Assembly: GCA_019914945.1 (NCBI GenBank)
Contig: CM034106.1
Coordinates: forward strand, 12,090,501-12,154,500
From: Typha latifolia
Taxonomy: Eukaryota > Streptophyta > Magnoliopsida > Poales > Typhaceae
Length of the DNA: 64,000 bases
Direction: 5' to 3'
Shown here: piece after piece, positions 26,863 to 38,808 of the stretch
Position numbering within the stretch: the stretch's first letter is position 1
How the letters are laid out: each line of letters begins with the position of its first letter
The notes under the pieces: model-generated
The model's input: only the letters and a program-made list of their open reading frames with translations
The model's database searches: none
Told to the model about the DNA's origin: nothing
Position numbers and translations under genes: made by a program

Positions 26863-28725
26863 GGCCCCTCGCACCATTCGCCGCCTCGTCGGAGCCTGGA
26901 TTGCCATCGGATCTCTCTGGGCTCCGGAGAAGACCGAGGAAGAAGAGAAAGATTCGAAAATATCGAGAGGTAAATATCATTCTCAAGCTATTAATCTCAA
27001 GAATGGTTGAAATAAATCGGTCGGGGGAAGAATTTTGATTTGAAAAGGATGAAAACGAAGTAGAAAGTCTAATCTGGTGGCTAATTAGCCAATCACATAC
27101 TGCAGCTACCATTGCTGCGATCTTTGTGTGAATGGTCAGTGAGCTCACCTATATCAACTCGTGTTGTTGCATCTTGTGGAAGGAAATTAGATTACGTTTC
27201 CTTGTTAGATGCACCAACTCACATTTTCCTTTTTAATCTTTTTGATTACATTGTATACCACTAGATCGGCATCAGAAATTAAACTGGCGATCATTTTGGG
27301 TGATATAAATACTATTTTCAATCTTGTCCTTGACATGATTACAGATATAATCTTGAAGAAGTTATTATTCGGTGCCTTAAAAAACTAACTTCACTCTAAT
27401 GTCTTCTCAATTCTTCATTTCGTACATTTATTTGGATGTGCTAAATTGCTAATTGGGCTGTAAGATGTCCGACTCGTTTGTGCGACTCCTAGTAGTATCA
27501 CCTACAAAAGCTCAGTGTTTGCATCGCATTTGAGGAAATAGTGATCAATGTCTCCTCTTTGATGCCATCATGAACATCATCTAAATCGGGAATAATGCAC
27601 TTTTGGTGGGTTGGATTTGCCTCTCATTAGCTCGATGGAGGTCTGTCATGGAACATTAAGGAAAAAGGGCAAAGAAAATGTAGGTAAGAAAGAGGAAGAA
27701 TTGAAGCCATTGGCTATCATATGACCATCTTAATGAAAACTATGAAATGTAGGAGATCATCTATATTGAGTTATCACACAGGTACAAATGTTTTTGGGAT
27801 GTGCAAGTTAGAGTGTGTTCATTTAACTTGCAAATAGGGAGGTTGTTAGAGATCTTTCTCAGTAACACTACTTCGTCCTTGTGCTGTTGCATTGAGTCAA
27901 TTAGGGCATATTTTTCGTGTAGTATAAGGTTGGAAGATATTAGATAAATTATTCAGGTTTACTCGTTGAGAAAGTGGCTGCTTGTGATAAAACATATAGG
28001 TAAAAGCCTAAGGCAATTTCAGATCTTTATATAGCGAAGTAAAGAAAAGAAATGGGGTTTTCCGTTATACCAGAAGGAAGTATGGTGGTTCGGATAAAAG
28101 AATTGTACAGGATGAAATCATGTTAGAATAACAACCTAATCTGCCGTCTTATTCATATCTCACGCATTAAGTTAACTATAGCTAATCACTTTTATCCTTT
28201 TGTGGTACATTGAGAGTAAAAACAAATTGATTACTTGGATTGGCTATTACCAAATAATATTGCCATTTTAAAAATAACTAACAGCATGCTGATAAGATTC
28301 AGTAGTTTTACTACCATCAATCTAGTGCCAAGTTTGTACTTTTTACTGTTTTATATTATCAATAATTCTGTTGTCTTTGGCCTTCAATCCAGGACAGTCT
28401 ATACTTTGCTGGCGAATATGATCTGTCCTTCGGACATGGACAAACTAGAAAGAGCATTTTATGCTATACAGATAATACGACCCTGCAGAAGAAAATTATT
28501 CTAGAAGCAAGAGGAAGTCCGGAGGTTCACTATGTCATGTATTGTTTGCAGAAATCTGTACAAAGATGCAAGATAGTAATTTTGTTGCTTCCACGTATTC
28601 GTTCAATGGAAACTACACTTTTAATTTTCTTCTTCAGATGCAGCTTTGTTTTGTTAGATTATCCTATTGTTTATAATGTTTATGTACAGAATGGCTCAAA
28701 ATCACTGTTGGTATTTTGGTACTAA
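26863..28725 (+). other. Candidate orphan plus-strand transcription unit, unknown product
   Basis: After the TATA-like box and telo-box there is a CG-rich leader-like segment ending at about 26969 in 'atatcgagag' followed by GTAAAT, a plausible donor. Far downstream a pyrimidine-biased tract ends in CAG at 28390-28392, and a reading frame is open from 28366 to the stop ending 28725 (about 119 codons). Its first half, from GAC at 28393 (beginning DSLYFAGEYDLSFGHGQTRK), looks more protein-like than its hydrophobic second half. I recognise no family. The in-frame Met near 28537 would give only 62 residues. It could be a small gene, a long non-coding RNA, a decayed gene or chance. Confidence 0.25.
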
Positions 28726-29390
28726 ATTGATAATTTCTAGGTGTATAGCAAACTACGTTGTTGGAAATTCGGAAACCTGAGAAATTCACTAATGCGTTTG
28801 ATATGAGATATTATGTCATATTATCGTCCCTAATTGTTTGGAATTAATATAGTTTGATATATATATTACACGAGAAAGGATTAAAATAAAATTACGGTGG
28901 GATCCCAGACAGTATATTCTATGTGCAGATGAATACTTAAGACAAGATGGTTTGAAAAAAAAGAAAGAAAAACACTGAATATAGACAAATCTGTGGCCTA
29001 GCCCACACTAGTATTACAAACAGAATTCCCAGCCTGATCAATCTGCAACCGGGCCTTTCAACAAGAGCCAGCCAGGAAATTAGGGTGGGATCTTACGTCC
29101 GAAAGGGCACTTAATAAACCCCAAAAGCAACACTAGATTTTGTCCGACAAAGAAAGAAAGCAGCTCTAAGTATTTCTCTGCGGGTGCACAACAATTAAAT
29201 TACCCAAAATACACGCTTGTTTCTTCAATTCCTACCACAAAACTTGAAGCCTACAGTGTACGCTAGTATTTTAATTAGACAGAAAATTCACAAAGACGAC
29301 AGAATTTTAGATGTCTGCAAAATGGAATATTAGACCAGTTCGCTCAATAGCCCACAAAATTGCAGTGTAAATAAGTAACGCCCATCATCT

Positions 29391-32300
29391 TTAGTCTTCA
29401 TTCTGACTTTCATCCTTGACAAGCCGAATCATATCGTCGATCCGTAGAATTGTTATAGCTGCCTCTGTTGCAAACTGCAACCAAAATATTTGGAGAAAAG
29501 ATCAGTAAACAATTGGTACAGAAAGGACAACTATCTTGCGCAACAGAAGAAGAGTGAAGCAGCAGTTCTAAGGAATATTCCACCATCCTCTGCTATGCTT
29601 TACGAAGAACTCGATAAAACATCGATAAAACATTCTAACTACCTGAATGATCTTCACTTTACTCATTGCAGGCTCAATGACTCCAGCTTCTAGATTGTTG
29701 CGGATTGTACCTTTCAATAGGTCCAAACCCGTACTGCAAGATAGTGAAAAAGAGTACAGGTGATGTATGTGATGGGAAAAAAATTGGAAAGATGACTGAT
29801 GCAATATTTCTTGCAAAAGTTTTAGGAGTTTGGTGTTGTGCTTCAAAAATAGAGTTGTATCAGCCAAGTGTTGTGCACAATGGCCGGTCAAGCAAAACAA
29901 TTAATTTAGTGTCATGATATTTTGGTTCCTTCAAAATTCAGCTGTTTTAATCATTTATACACAGACCGTGCTTTATCTCACACGAACTTTCTAGATGAAG
30001 ATAAAACCCTAAAAGAATGGCAAAGAAAACAAAGAGTTAGTGATATATATTGTCAGTTAGTTCTCTTTGAGGATACCTTGAAAGGTGCTGTTTATCAGCC
30101 TTTGTTTGTGCTGTGTGGTGGTAAGCTCGGAGTTTGGTGACCAAATCAATTGCATCTTTTGCAGCATTCACAGCGAGTACCTACACCAATTCATGCTTCT
30201 AACATACAAATACAGTTCAAACATGCAATACTGCAATTCACAAAAGCTACAGAAATAAACCTTAGGTATTATCAGAAGAGATTCGGCAAACTCTGCAATT
30301 GCCAACTGTTCTCTGGAACCCAAAGTTGTAGCCAGATTCTCCAGGTACTCAGACAGTGCAGCCTCAACTGCACCACCACCAGCAACTACCTGCACCACCA
30401 ATAGAACATCTTCAATGATAAAAGATTTGTTTATTTTATTATTTGATGAAAAATTGCACTCTAAGATTGGGTTAACATAAGAAAAAGGGGGGAAAATCAC
30501 CACTGTTGGTCAGGGCTGTCAAAATAATCAAGAAGTCTTGAGCTCAGCTTGTATTCGAAACAAGCCAAGTGTGATCAATTGAATTACGCATAAATTTAAT
30601 TTCAAGCCGAACTTGAGCACAAGCCAGCTCAATAAGGTTCCTCAATAAAGCTCAATTTGTATATAAACATAGATAATAAATAAATAAATAAATAAATAAC
30701 TATATATACATGGTAAGTAAGATTCAATTTGGTTACATATTTGAATTGGTTTTACAAAGTGTAGACCACCCAAGACTCAATTCAAGCTTGATTCAAATTG
30801 GATTCAAGCTCAATTTTAAACAGGCTTGAATTTGTTTATCAATAGTCATAGGCTTGAATTGAAATTAATCAATTCAAGTTTAATCCTATGGCTTAGGCAC
30901 CAATCAAATTCCAAGCCAAGCTTGAACAGGGCTCTGAGTATACACCCCTATTGTTGGCGGAACAGCCAACTATGATTTCTTAACATAGTATAATTTTCTC
31001 TATACAAATACTACTCTGCAAGAGCTAAAAAATTGCTTATTCAAATGCCAGTTGTCTTTTCAGATAACAAGACATCAGTGCCAATTTGAAGTCAATGTTT
31101 GCATAATATGGAAAATAATAATAGAAAAGAAACAATCTTTGAGGCCGAGAAGATCAATGATAGGTTGAAGTTTTGATACTTCTTCAGGATTGTAAAGGAG
31201 GATTGTAAAGGAGATACATGCATCTCAATAGTCAATACTTACCATATTGGATTCAAGTGTTCTCTTCACAATACACAATGCGTCATGCAAAGATCGATCC
31301 ATCTCATCAAGCATATAGTCATTTGCACCTCTAAGTATCAAGGAGACCTAGGGAAAGAAATATGAAAATGTCAAAGCTACTATTGGTTTTTAAGCAGCTT
31401 ATATGATTTTGAGTAATGATTTATGCTAATGTTTCCCAAAGAGGAACTAAACATATTATAAGTCAAAAACTAACCGCACTAGTGTTTTTTGTGCCCTTAA
31501 TCAAAATTACGTCATCATCAGCAATTCTTTCCTCCACAACTTCATCTGCATATCCAAGAAATGATGAATCAAATGTTTCCTCACCTTCCATGTCTGCAAA
31601 TGTTGACACCTGCAGTCAATCAGTCTGTTAGTTTAGGAAAATGAAGCATTGTTTCTGGAAGACTCCAGAGAAATGTGTGCACATAGCAGGGTGTGGTTTA
31701 AGCAAAAATTAACTCAATACAGTGATATTCTCTACAGTCAAGAGAAATTTTTGAACTTTTCAGCATCTATGCTGTCGCATGGAAAAATCAAAATAAAACA
31801 AATGTATATATGAATGTCAAAGCACATGTCCTAGTGATACAAAACATTCCAATCCAATATATCTAAGATAAAAGTTTTTATGTTTAAGTGTAAACTGCAG
31901 TGGCTAGTAAATCATCTACATACAGTCTATATTACAGAAATGAGAAACATACCAAAGTTGCACCAGTGGCCTTGGCAACATGACGCAAGTCCTCCTTGCG
32001 GACACGTCTCACGGCAATAGCTCCAGACTCGACAAAATACTGTAACATTTTGTGGAAAGGGGAAACAAATTCAGCAGTCAATACAAAGGTGACTAATTTA
32101 TGCACATGCTTGTGCTGGACTTCTTACCAAAAAAATAAAATAATTAATAAGAGATAAGAACAACGATATGCAAATAAATAAGTTCTACATGTATACGTTG
32201 AAGCATAGAGTAAATACTGAACCAAATAACAACAATCAGAATTTCAGAGGCAGTTACCAAAGTATTGAAGTGCTCAGGACAAAAGGAATTCCAAGTACCT

Positions 32301-35300
32301 CTTTTCTTCTATATGTGTTGGCATTGGGTGATATTGAAAGAGTTGAAAGTTAAGGAAAACAACTAGGTAGATAGATTACAAATTGATCATGTCCAAACAA
32401 GTAAATTTTGTAATATCCCAAATGTGACACATCTGCTTCAAGGAAAAAAGAATTATGTTCTTGAACAATTTGTCGAAGTTCATAACCAAATTATAATCAA
32501 CACTACAAGCTAAGATATTCACACTAAATTATAATCAATACTACAAGTTAAGACATTCACACCAAATTATAATCAACGCTACAAGCTAACACATTCACAC
32601 CAAATTATAATCAACACTGCAAGCTAAGACATTCACAACTATGTTACCATACCGTGCATGTCACATCAAGAGGACTCAATCAACAAAGTGTCCAATATAT
32701 ATGGGAGAATTAAGAAGAAGAAAAACGTGAACAGCAGACTGAGAGCATTGTATGCATATTGGCTCCAAGAAACTAAGCTACATCAAAATATGAGCATATA
32801 TCTCAATTGAAGTGATTCAGGCAAGCTAAATCCTAAAGAAAGCAATTTGCATGCAGAATACAAAAACTTATTGGCACGTGCCTTTAGTGCCATGTCATCA
32901 ATTCCCTTAGATGTTAATACAACATTAGCTCCAGCTTTTAAAAGCTTTCCAATTCTCTCTTTGGTTATGTCAGCTTCTCTGTAAAAGGGCAAAAGTAACG
33001 CATGTCAGTCCAAAAGGCAAGCTGAAAGAAGAGCTGTGTGCTTGCATGATTCCAAAGGAACAGGTACAGTACCACTAAGTAATTCATTTATCCAAAGAAA
33101 TAACTGGAAATCCAAGACGCGTGAAATTGTCTCCACAAGTAGGATAAAATATGGACCATGTTACGATGCTCCACATCGCATAATTCATTCCACAATTAGT
33201 TGCATTTTCGGTGTGAATGAATGAACTGAAGTACCATATTACATTACCTTTCACGAATTTTGTCAAGTTCTCTAGGATCAGTGACCAAAACTTGGACACC
33301 CATTTGCATTTTTGTCTTTTGAAGATTAAAGTCAACACAGGCAATTCTTGCAGGAGCAACTCTTGTAGGCATTCCTTGAGCTGCACGGCCTGTGTTTAAT
33401 GCATATCCATTCAGCAGGTAGCTATCTTTGGCACTTTTTCCATGAGCTTTCAATATATTAATTCCCTATAGAAAAAAGATGGCATAATCATAAATATGCA
33501 GATGGAATATAAAGCATGAAAAAGATGGAATATTGCTATCCACTTGCAACAGCCAAATAGGAGAAAGAAATGAAAGCAAGCTAGTGTGATGTCAATAACA
33601 AGCTCAAGAATATATTGACATCACTATGTCTGTCGAACTCCATAGTCCACAATATCATAACCAGACAACACTGACTTCGCCGAATAAAGCTTTGTGGATG
33701 CACAGAATCAAATTCACTAAAGCATGCTTAGAATGTAAATCCACAAGACTTTTCCAAAAACCTCACAAAAGCTTCAAACTATCACAGTAAATCTGATATA
33801 TATAGATGTGGCACTGCCCCAACATACTTGCCAAGCTACCGTAGCCTACCGTAATATATCAGGATGTATTGTGTTTACCAATGAGCAGATAGAATTTGAT
33901 ACCAGAAATTCAGGAACTAACCTTGATTGGATATTTGACTTCCCCCCTTGTATTTGTAGTCTTGACAGCTTGAACTGCATCTACAACCTGAAGAATAACA
34001 TGAGTCATGCAATCAATTGACCAATCAGTCATAATATGAGAAAGGAACTGAAATAGAATAAGATGCAAGCATAGGGGCACATGCAACATAGAAATCATCA
34101 TGCTAAACCAAAACACAAAGAGGTACAAGAATACCATGCCCAAGCTCCATTGTTAAGGAAAGAGATGGTTAATGATGTTATCTTTCATATGATGAATCAA
34201 AATTATTGATGGAGAATTACACGGGCAAATAAATCTAGCTTACCAAATTTGCAAAGAAATCACTATCAGTAGCAATTAATTTTGAGGACATGCTCGTCTT
34301 TGCGCAATTAATTAAGGAATCCTTTCCAAGCTTTTCAACCTTAAAAAAAAAGTGAAACTGTCCATTAGCTCTGAACTAGAGGAAGAAAAAATAGAGTGCT
34401 AATAACCAAAAAAGCTTATACCTTAACAGCTAGCTTTTCCTCAACATATTTGCAAGCTTCCCTCATCGCAAGCTGCTCCACAAAAAAGGGAGACTTAGTC
34501 ACTAAATGGAAAACTAAATATTCAATTGGAATGACCATCTTGTGTTACATATATAAGAAAACAGCGGTCATAAAACAAGTGTAAATTTATAGGCTAAAAA
34601 GTACAAAATCATACCCTGTAGCCACTTATGATAGATGTTGGGTGAATCTTATTTCTAACAAGATCATTTGCTCTCTGTAGTGCAAAAAGAGATATATAAC
34701 AACTTGTCAACATAACGTATTTCAGTATTTCAAAGGATTTCTGACACAAAAAGTTATTAACTCTAGTTACATCACCTTAAGCAATTCTGCAGCTACAATA
34801 ACCACAGATGTTGTCCCATCTCCTACCTCCCTATCTTGAAGCTCAGCCAGTTCAACAAGAACCTAACATACTCAAAAGACAAATGTATAAGAAAAAGAAA
34901 ATGTAGATGGAAAACAGAAACTTTCCAATCTGTACCTTTAAGGTAACTATTCAACTAGTATCCAGTTATATACCTTGGCAGCCGGATGTTCCACTTCTAA
35001 CATCTTGAGTATGGTTGCACCATCGTTGGTAATTGTTACATCACCAATGTCATCGACGAGCATCTAGATAGTTTGCACTCAATAAAATTAGTATTTAATG
35101 CATAGCACAACAACAACTAATATATCACATGCCCAGTGATACATCTAAGTAAATATATAAAATGCAAGAATCAGGATAGACTCAGTATGTTTTGTGGTGC
35201 AGAATAAAACGAATATTTATTTTGCAAGTACATGAAATAACGTGTGTTTACATCTAACTCTTACTTCAGTTGCAAATTTTCCAATCCAATAAATTGGTCA

Positions 35301-36000
35301 TCACATATTCACATGGCTAAATGTTCGCCTATATGTCCTCTTTCTTATTTTTGGCTAATATATCATATGAGAACGCGAATACCTTGATGACAAGTATTTT
35401 AGTTAATTTTATAACAAACTTTACTGATGTATTTAGCAAAATGGATGATCCGTATAAAAAGAAAGACCTAGTTCACATTTCCAAAGACCAAGATTTAACT
35501 TTTCAATTTACTGTGCGTAGTCTCAGAAATCCACAAACAGCCATATTGTTGGATGAGAAATATGTGTCTCTACTGATCCTTCTCCTATCCTAGGTTGTTC
35601 TTTGCGTCAAGTTAGACACTTTTCGACAAAATATTTAATCCTCAGGAATGAGTAGAGCGATGATCTCTACTCGTAAATGCACAAAAGTAACCATTTCCCC
35701 GAATTCAAGGAAGAAATCATCTCTTTTCTAACACTAAAAAGAAGAAATTAAACAAAACATTTCACCTTGTCAAGACCAACGGGGCCGAGCGAGGACTTGA
35801 CGATGTTGGCGACGGCTTGGCACGCGACCACTGCCACACCAAATGATTACATAAAAATGGGGTTGCTTTCAGTATAAATCAGACAGATTCGAATCGATCG
35901 AAGAGATCTTGGAGAAGAGGGACGTACCGTTCTGCGTGCGGACATCTTGGCCGGACTGACGCTCGCCCAGTATATCAGGGGTTTGAGCAGCGATCCCCAT
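29391..36000 (-). CDS. CCT1: T-complex protein 1 subunit alpha (CCT1), cytosolic chaperonin
   Basis: CCT1 is one of eight subunits of the cytosolic TRiC/CCT double ring that folds actin, tubulin and other proteins using ATP. The ATG is at 36000-35998 ([20 protein letters not shown]) and the stop TAA at 29393-29391 ([10 protein letters not shown] at the end). Exons include 36000-35928, about 35831-35767, 35063-34976 ([15 protein letters not shown]), 34863-34776 ([16 protein letters not shown], the ATPase signature), 34677-34615, 34473-34420, 34340-34242, about 33.99 kb, 33466-33247, 32976-32881, 32040-31953, 31610-31480, 31350-31240, about 30.39-30.26 kb ([19 protein letters not shown]), about 30.18-30.08 kb, 29735-29643 and 29476-29391. 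The chain is co-linear with plant CCT1 and close to its usual 545 residues. Introns carry a MITE and a 38-bp array. No disruption was seen. Confidence 0.96.
30511..30950. mobile_element. hAT-like MITE, about 440 bp, in a CCT1 intron
   Basis: The left end reads CAGGGCTGTCAAAA; the right end ACACCCCTA is, reversed, TAGGGGTGT, matching 7 of 9. Flanking octamers CTGTTGGT (30503-30510) and TTGTTGGC (30951-30958) match 6 of 8, as expected for an aged 8-bp hAT target duplication. The interior is full of 'caagcttg', 'gagctcagcttg' and 'aattcaagc' words, like the 'agggGTGTaaa...gagccgagc' MITEs seen in many plants. It encodes no protein. A TAAA run lies near 30680. Confidence 0.7.
32485..32636. repeat. 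38-bp minisatellite, four copies, in a CCT1 intron
   Basis: Copies of 'accaaattataatcaacact' plus 18 more bases start at 32485, 32523, 32561 and 32599, an exact 38-base period with a few substitutions per copy. It is intronic. The constant period and low divergence suggest slippage or unequal exchange. Confidence 0.92.
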
Positions 36001-36280
36001 TTTCTTGATCTCAGCCGGAGGAGCAAACCCTAGATCCGAATTCCTCTTCGATCGATGAGAGGAGGAGACGACGGGCGTAAAGGAAATAGAAGAGACAATA
36101 GAGACTGGAAACTTCGGAGGAGCAGCTTGGCGCTTATAATGGGAGGTTTTGGGTTTCTCTCTTTTGCGTTAGGGTTCGGTTCAAGGAGCGACGCGAGAGG
36201 GATGGACTCAAAACATTGTGAATGAGCTGAAGGTAAATATGGCCCATTGGGTCAAAATGTTTGGATTTGGGCCCATGTTA
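36001..36280 (-). promoter_or_regulatory. CCT1 promoter region with site II motifs
   Basis: GGCCCA at 36241-36246 and TGGGCCCA around 36268-36275 lie about 240-275 bases upstream of the CCT1 ATG. These are TGGGCC (site II) elements in both orientations, common in plant housekeeping promoters. An AAACCCTA telo-box in transcript orientation overlaps the leader at about 36030 ('gcaaaccctagatc' is on the plus strand, so its orientation is reversed). Role inferred. Confidence 0.5.
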
Positions 36281-37779
36281 TTACTTTCTACCAAATACCG
36301 CCTAAAGATAAAGTTTTTGAGACTTTTATAAATCACACCCTACATTTTTATATAACACACCTACCTTATTTTACCTTACCCACATAAACCTTGTTATATG
36401 GTTATGTAACTCTTATTATCAAATTACTAAAATAACTTACAAAAGTTTTAATCTAACTCACACTAGCCAAATTGAAATCATCTTCCCTAAAATTAAACTT
36501 TACCCCACTAAATCTAATCATCTTCCCTAAAATAAATCTGTCCCACTAAACCTAAATCCTCTTCAACAAAACTAAATAGCATTGCATTAAATATAAATCT
36601 TATTCTCTAAAACTAAATTGCATCTTATTAAATCTAAGTCATCTTTGTTAAAATTAAACTCTAACCCTTTAAATCTAAATCTTATTAACAAAATTCTACC
36701 CTCTTAAATATAAATCCTCTTTCTTTAAATTAAACCTTACAACACAAAATTAAAATATCATTCCCAAACTAAACCCTCTTTCCCAAGGAATAATAGGTAT
36801 TTTATAAATTACTCCATCTATTTTAACAGAATATTATCTGTTTGGTTATAGTTAGATTAACTCAGGATGTTAATATAAAAATTATAGGAAAAAATAGGAG
36901 CCTCGTTATAAAATCCTCCAAGATTGACTGTTAATGAAAAAATAGGGAAATATATTGTCTGATTTATAAAATTCTCTTTATATTATCCAGCCCAGGGCCC
37001 ATTACTGTTGGACCAGGATAAGCTGAGCCCACTGGGCCATGAGAGAAAGCTATTCCGTGAGCGGTGCAGTTGTTGTCAGTTAGCCGTCTTAGCGAGCGGT
37101 GCGGTTCAACTTACTCCAGGTATTTCCAGGTTTGTATGAATTATAGAGTAAGATAAGCAGCGTACAGTAAACGACGAGGATAGGAGAATAAATTACTACC
37201 GCCCTTCCTAGTTCATACCTTATCTATTTATCTATCTATCCTAGTGGACGGTCCTCTCCACTTTAGATTTAGTGGCTTTTATTTATTTTTTTCTAATCCA
37301 ATGATGATTACTGCCTTATGACTAATAGCTACCGAACGATCACGATCGGACGGTGCAGGTAATTTTGTTGAAAGTTAACGTCAGCTGTAGCTTTAGCGCT
37401 GGCCAAGTGACTATGACTTGATAGTTATCGGTTATAGAGGATTCTCGCACGCCTCTTCTTGCAACAATTAATGGAACGGTAGAGGCATATTAAGTCAGAA
37501 ATAGAAGTTAGCCATAAACTTTTCTACGTGTATGTGTACGTGTCAAAAATAAAAGTGCTAAACATAAAATTAATTAATATAAGATATGTACACGTACCAC
37601 TAACTCATACCTCCCTCTATTCCTAATTCATATATCATACACTTCACAAATCACAATACTTGTGATATAATTTGTTTTATCTAGAAAACAAATTTAATTA
37701 AAGAGGAGAGAAATCTTCTTCCTCCTCTGTTCTGTTGAAAGCTACTACAACAGACGTACGAATATACGAACCCGAAGCA
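36281..37779. other. Intergenic between CCT1 upstream region and the matrixin 3' end
   Basis: No gene was found. The stretch contains a degenerate repeat (36465-36790), and a second tight group of site II hexamers at 36989, 36996, 37026 and 37033, four in 50 bases, about 1 kb upstream of CCT1. The remainder is AT-rich and featureless to me. Confidence 0.6.
36465..36790. repeat. Degenerate CTAAA-rich tandem array
   Basis: Related phrases such as 'actaaatctaatcatcttc', 'ctaaacctaaatcctcttc', 'ttaaatctaagtcatcttt' and 'ttaaatataaatcctcttt' recur at about 45-60 base spacing with many substitutions. The plus strand is nearly free of G here. It looks like an old minisatellite. Confidence 0.6.
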
Positions 37780-38808
37780 TCACATACACACAACTATTCC
37801 CATCGCGGCCATCGCCAGAACAAAAATAATACTAATTCCTGCACGTCGTCTTCCAGATGAAGAAGTATCCGACTCCAATATCGAACTTAATTGGAACCCA
37901 GGGTTTGACCCATAGAGAGCCTGGACCCCTTCCACGTCATCCACCCTCAGCTCCGCCTTCCTCTGCCTGGGTTTCAAACTTGGGTACATCACGGCGTCCC
38001 TCACCGGGGAGTGCCCCAACCCCAGCACGTGCCCGATCTCGTGCGTCGCCACGGACTCCAAGTCGACCGCCGCATCGGACTTCTCCCTCCTGAAGTCCAC
38101 CGCCCACCTCTCCGCCGCGTCCAGGTGCAGCCTCCCGCTCTCCGGCGAGAAGGCGTGGGCCAGCACGCCGAGCACCCCGTCGAACGGCTCCCCGTCGCCG
38201 TGATCGCCGCCATAGAATCCAACCTTGACGTCCGCGGCCTCGTACTCCGCCACCTCCACGAAACGCACCGGGATAACCTGCGCCCACCGTGCGAACGCGC
38301 GCTGGAACGCCGCCGTCACGTCGGCCCGTGGTATGTAGTCCACGGTGGCCGTGGGCGAGACGGCGTACGTTAGCACCAAGGGGCCGGGCCGGGCCCACCT
38401 TGGCTCGCCTGGGAAGAACGCGAACTTCTGCTCCGAGTTGACTCTGTTGACCGTCGAGTCGCTGACGCCGCAGCGCGGGGATTTGATTTGGGCGAGCGTA
38501 GACGAGTCGAGCGTTCCGGTGACCGGTAGGCCGAACCGGGTTTGGTATAGAGTCACCGCCGATTCGAACAACTCGTCGAACGAGTCGGTCAGGTTCGCGC
38601 CAGATTCGGGGAGGTAACCGAACCGGGCGAAGTAGCGCTTCAGGTCGGCCACGCCGACCACGTGGCTCCCCCGCTTCGCGTCCAGGAGGCGGTCGAAGGA
38701 ACGCCACGCGTCGGTCTGGTGGTCCCCATCGGGTACTGGTCTGGCGGCGGCGAATAGGGGATGGGATGAGAGTAACAAAGGGAGGAGGAGGAGGAGGAGT
38801 GGCAGCAT
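37780..38808 (-). CDS. Plant matrix metalloproteinase (matrixin, M10A), secreted and probably GPI-anchored
   Basis: Zinc endopeptidase of the extracellular matrix or cell surface. The single exon encodes 342 residues starting at ATG 38808-38806. A Leu-rich signal peptide covers about residues 1-22; the peptidoglycan-binding-like prodomain about 35-110; the cysteine switch is PRCGVSD (111-117), whose Cys keeps the zymogen inactive; HGDGEPFDGVLGVLAHAF (203-220) is the structural zinc/calcium region; the catalytic zinc site is HEIGHVLGLGH (256-266) with the Met-turn Met274. There is no hemopexin domain, as usual in plants. A Ser-rich stretch (309-319) followed by a hydrophobic tail (324-341) fits GPI attachment. 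All catalytic residues are intact. The gene is intronless and very GC-rich compared with its surroundings, which explains the long spurious frames on other strands and frames. Confidence 0.96.
   Translation of the reverse strand: MLPLLLLLLPLLLSSHPLFAAARPVPDGDHQTDAWRSFDRLLDAKRGSHVVGVADLKRYFARFGYLPESGANLTDSFDELFESAVTLYQTRFGLPVTGTLDSSTLAQIKSPRCGVSDSTVNRVNSEQKFAFFPGEPRWARPGPLVLTYAVSPTATVDYIPRADVTAAFQRAFARWAQVIPVRFVEVAEYEAADVKVGFYGGDHGDGEPFDGVLGVLAHAFSPESGRLHLDAAERWAVDFRREKSDAAVDLESVATHEIGHVLGLGHSPVRDAVMYPSLKPRQRKAELRVDDVEGVQALYGSNPGFQLSSILESDTSSSGRRRAGISIIFVLAMAAMGIVVCM

Noticed and set aside
28421..28500. Resemblance to U6 snRNA (GTCC-TTCGG-ACAT, then ATACAGA, then CCCTGC in order)
   Set aside because: The spacings between the three short blocks do not fit U6, the ACAGAGA box is changed, an extra hairpin (AGCAT-TTT-ATGCT) lies between, and there is no upstream element plus TATA nor T-run terminator. 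Probably chance.
37857..38707. Long open frames on the other strand and in other frames across the matrixin gene, including one of 256 codons
   Set aside because: They are Arg/Gly/Pro-rich by-products of the very GC-rich matrixin exon, which has complete catalytic motifs in its own frame.
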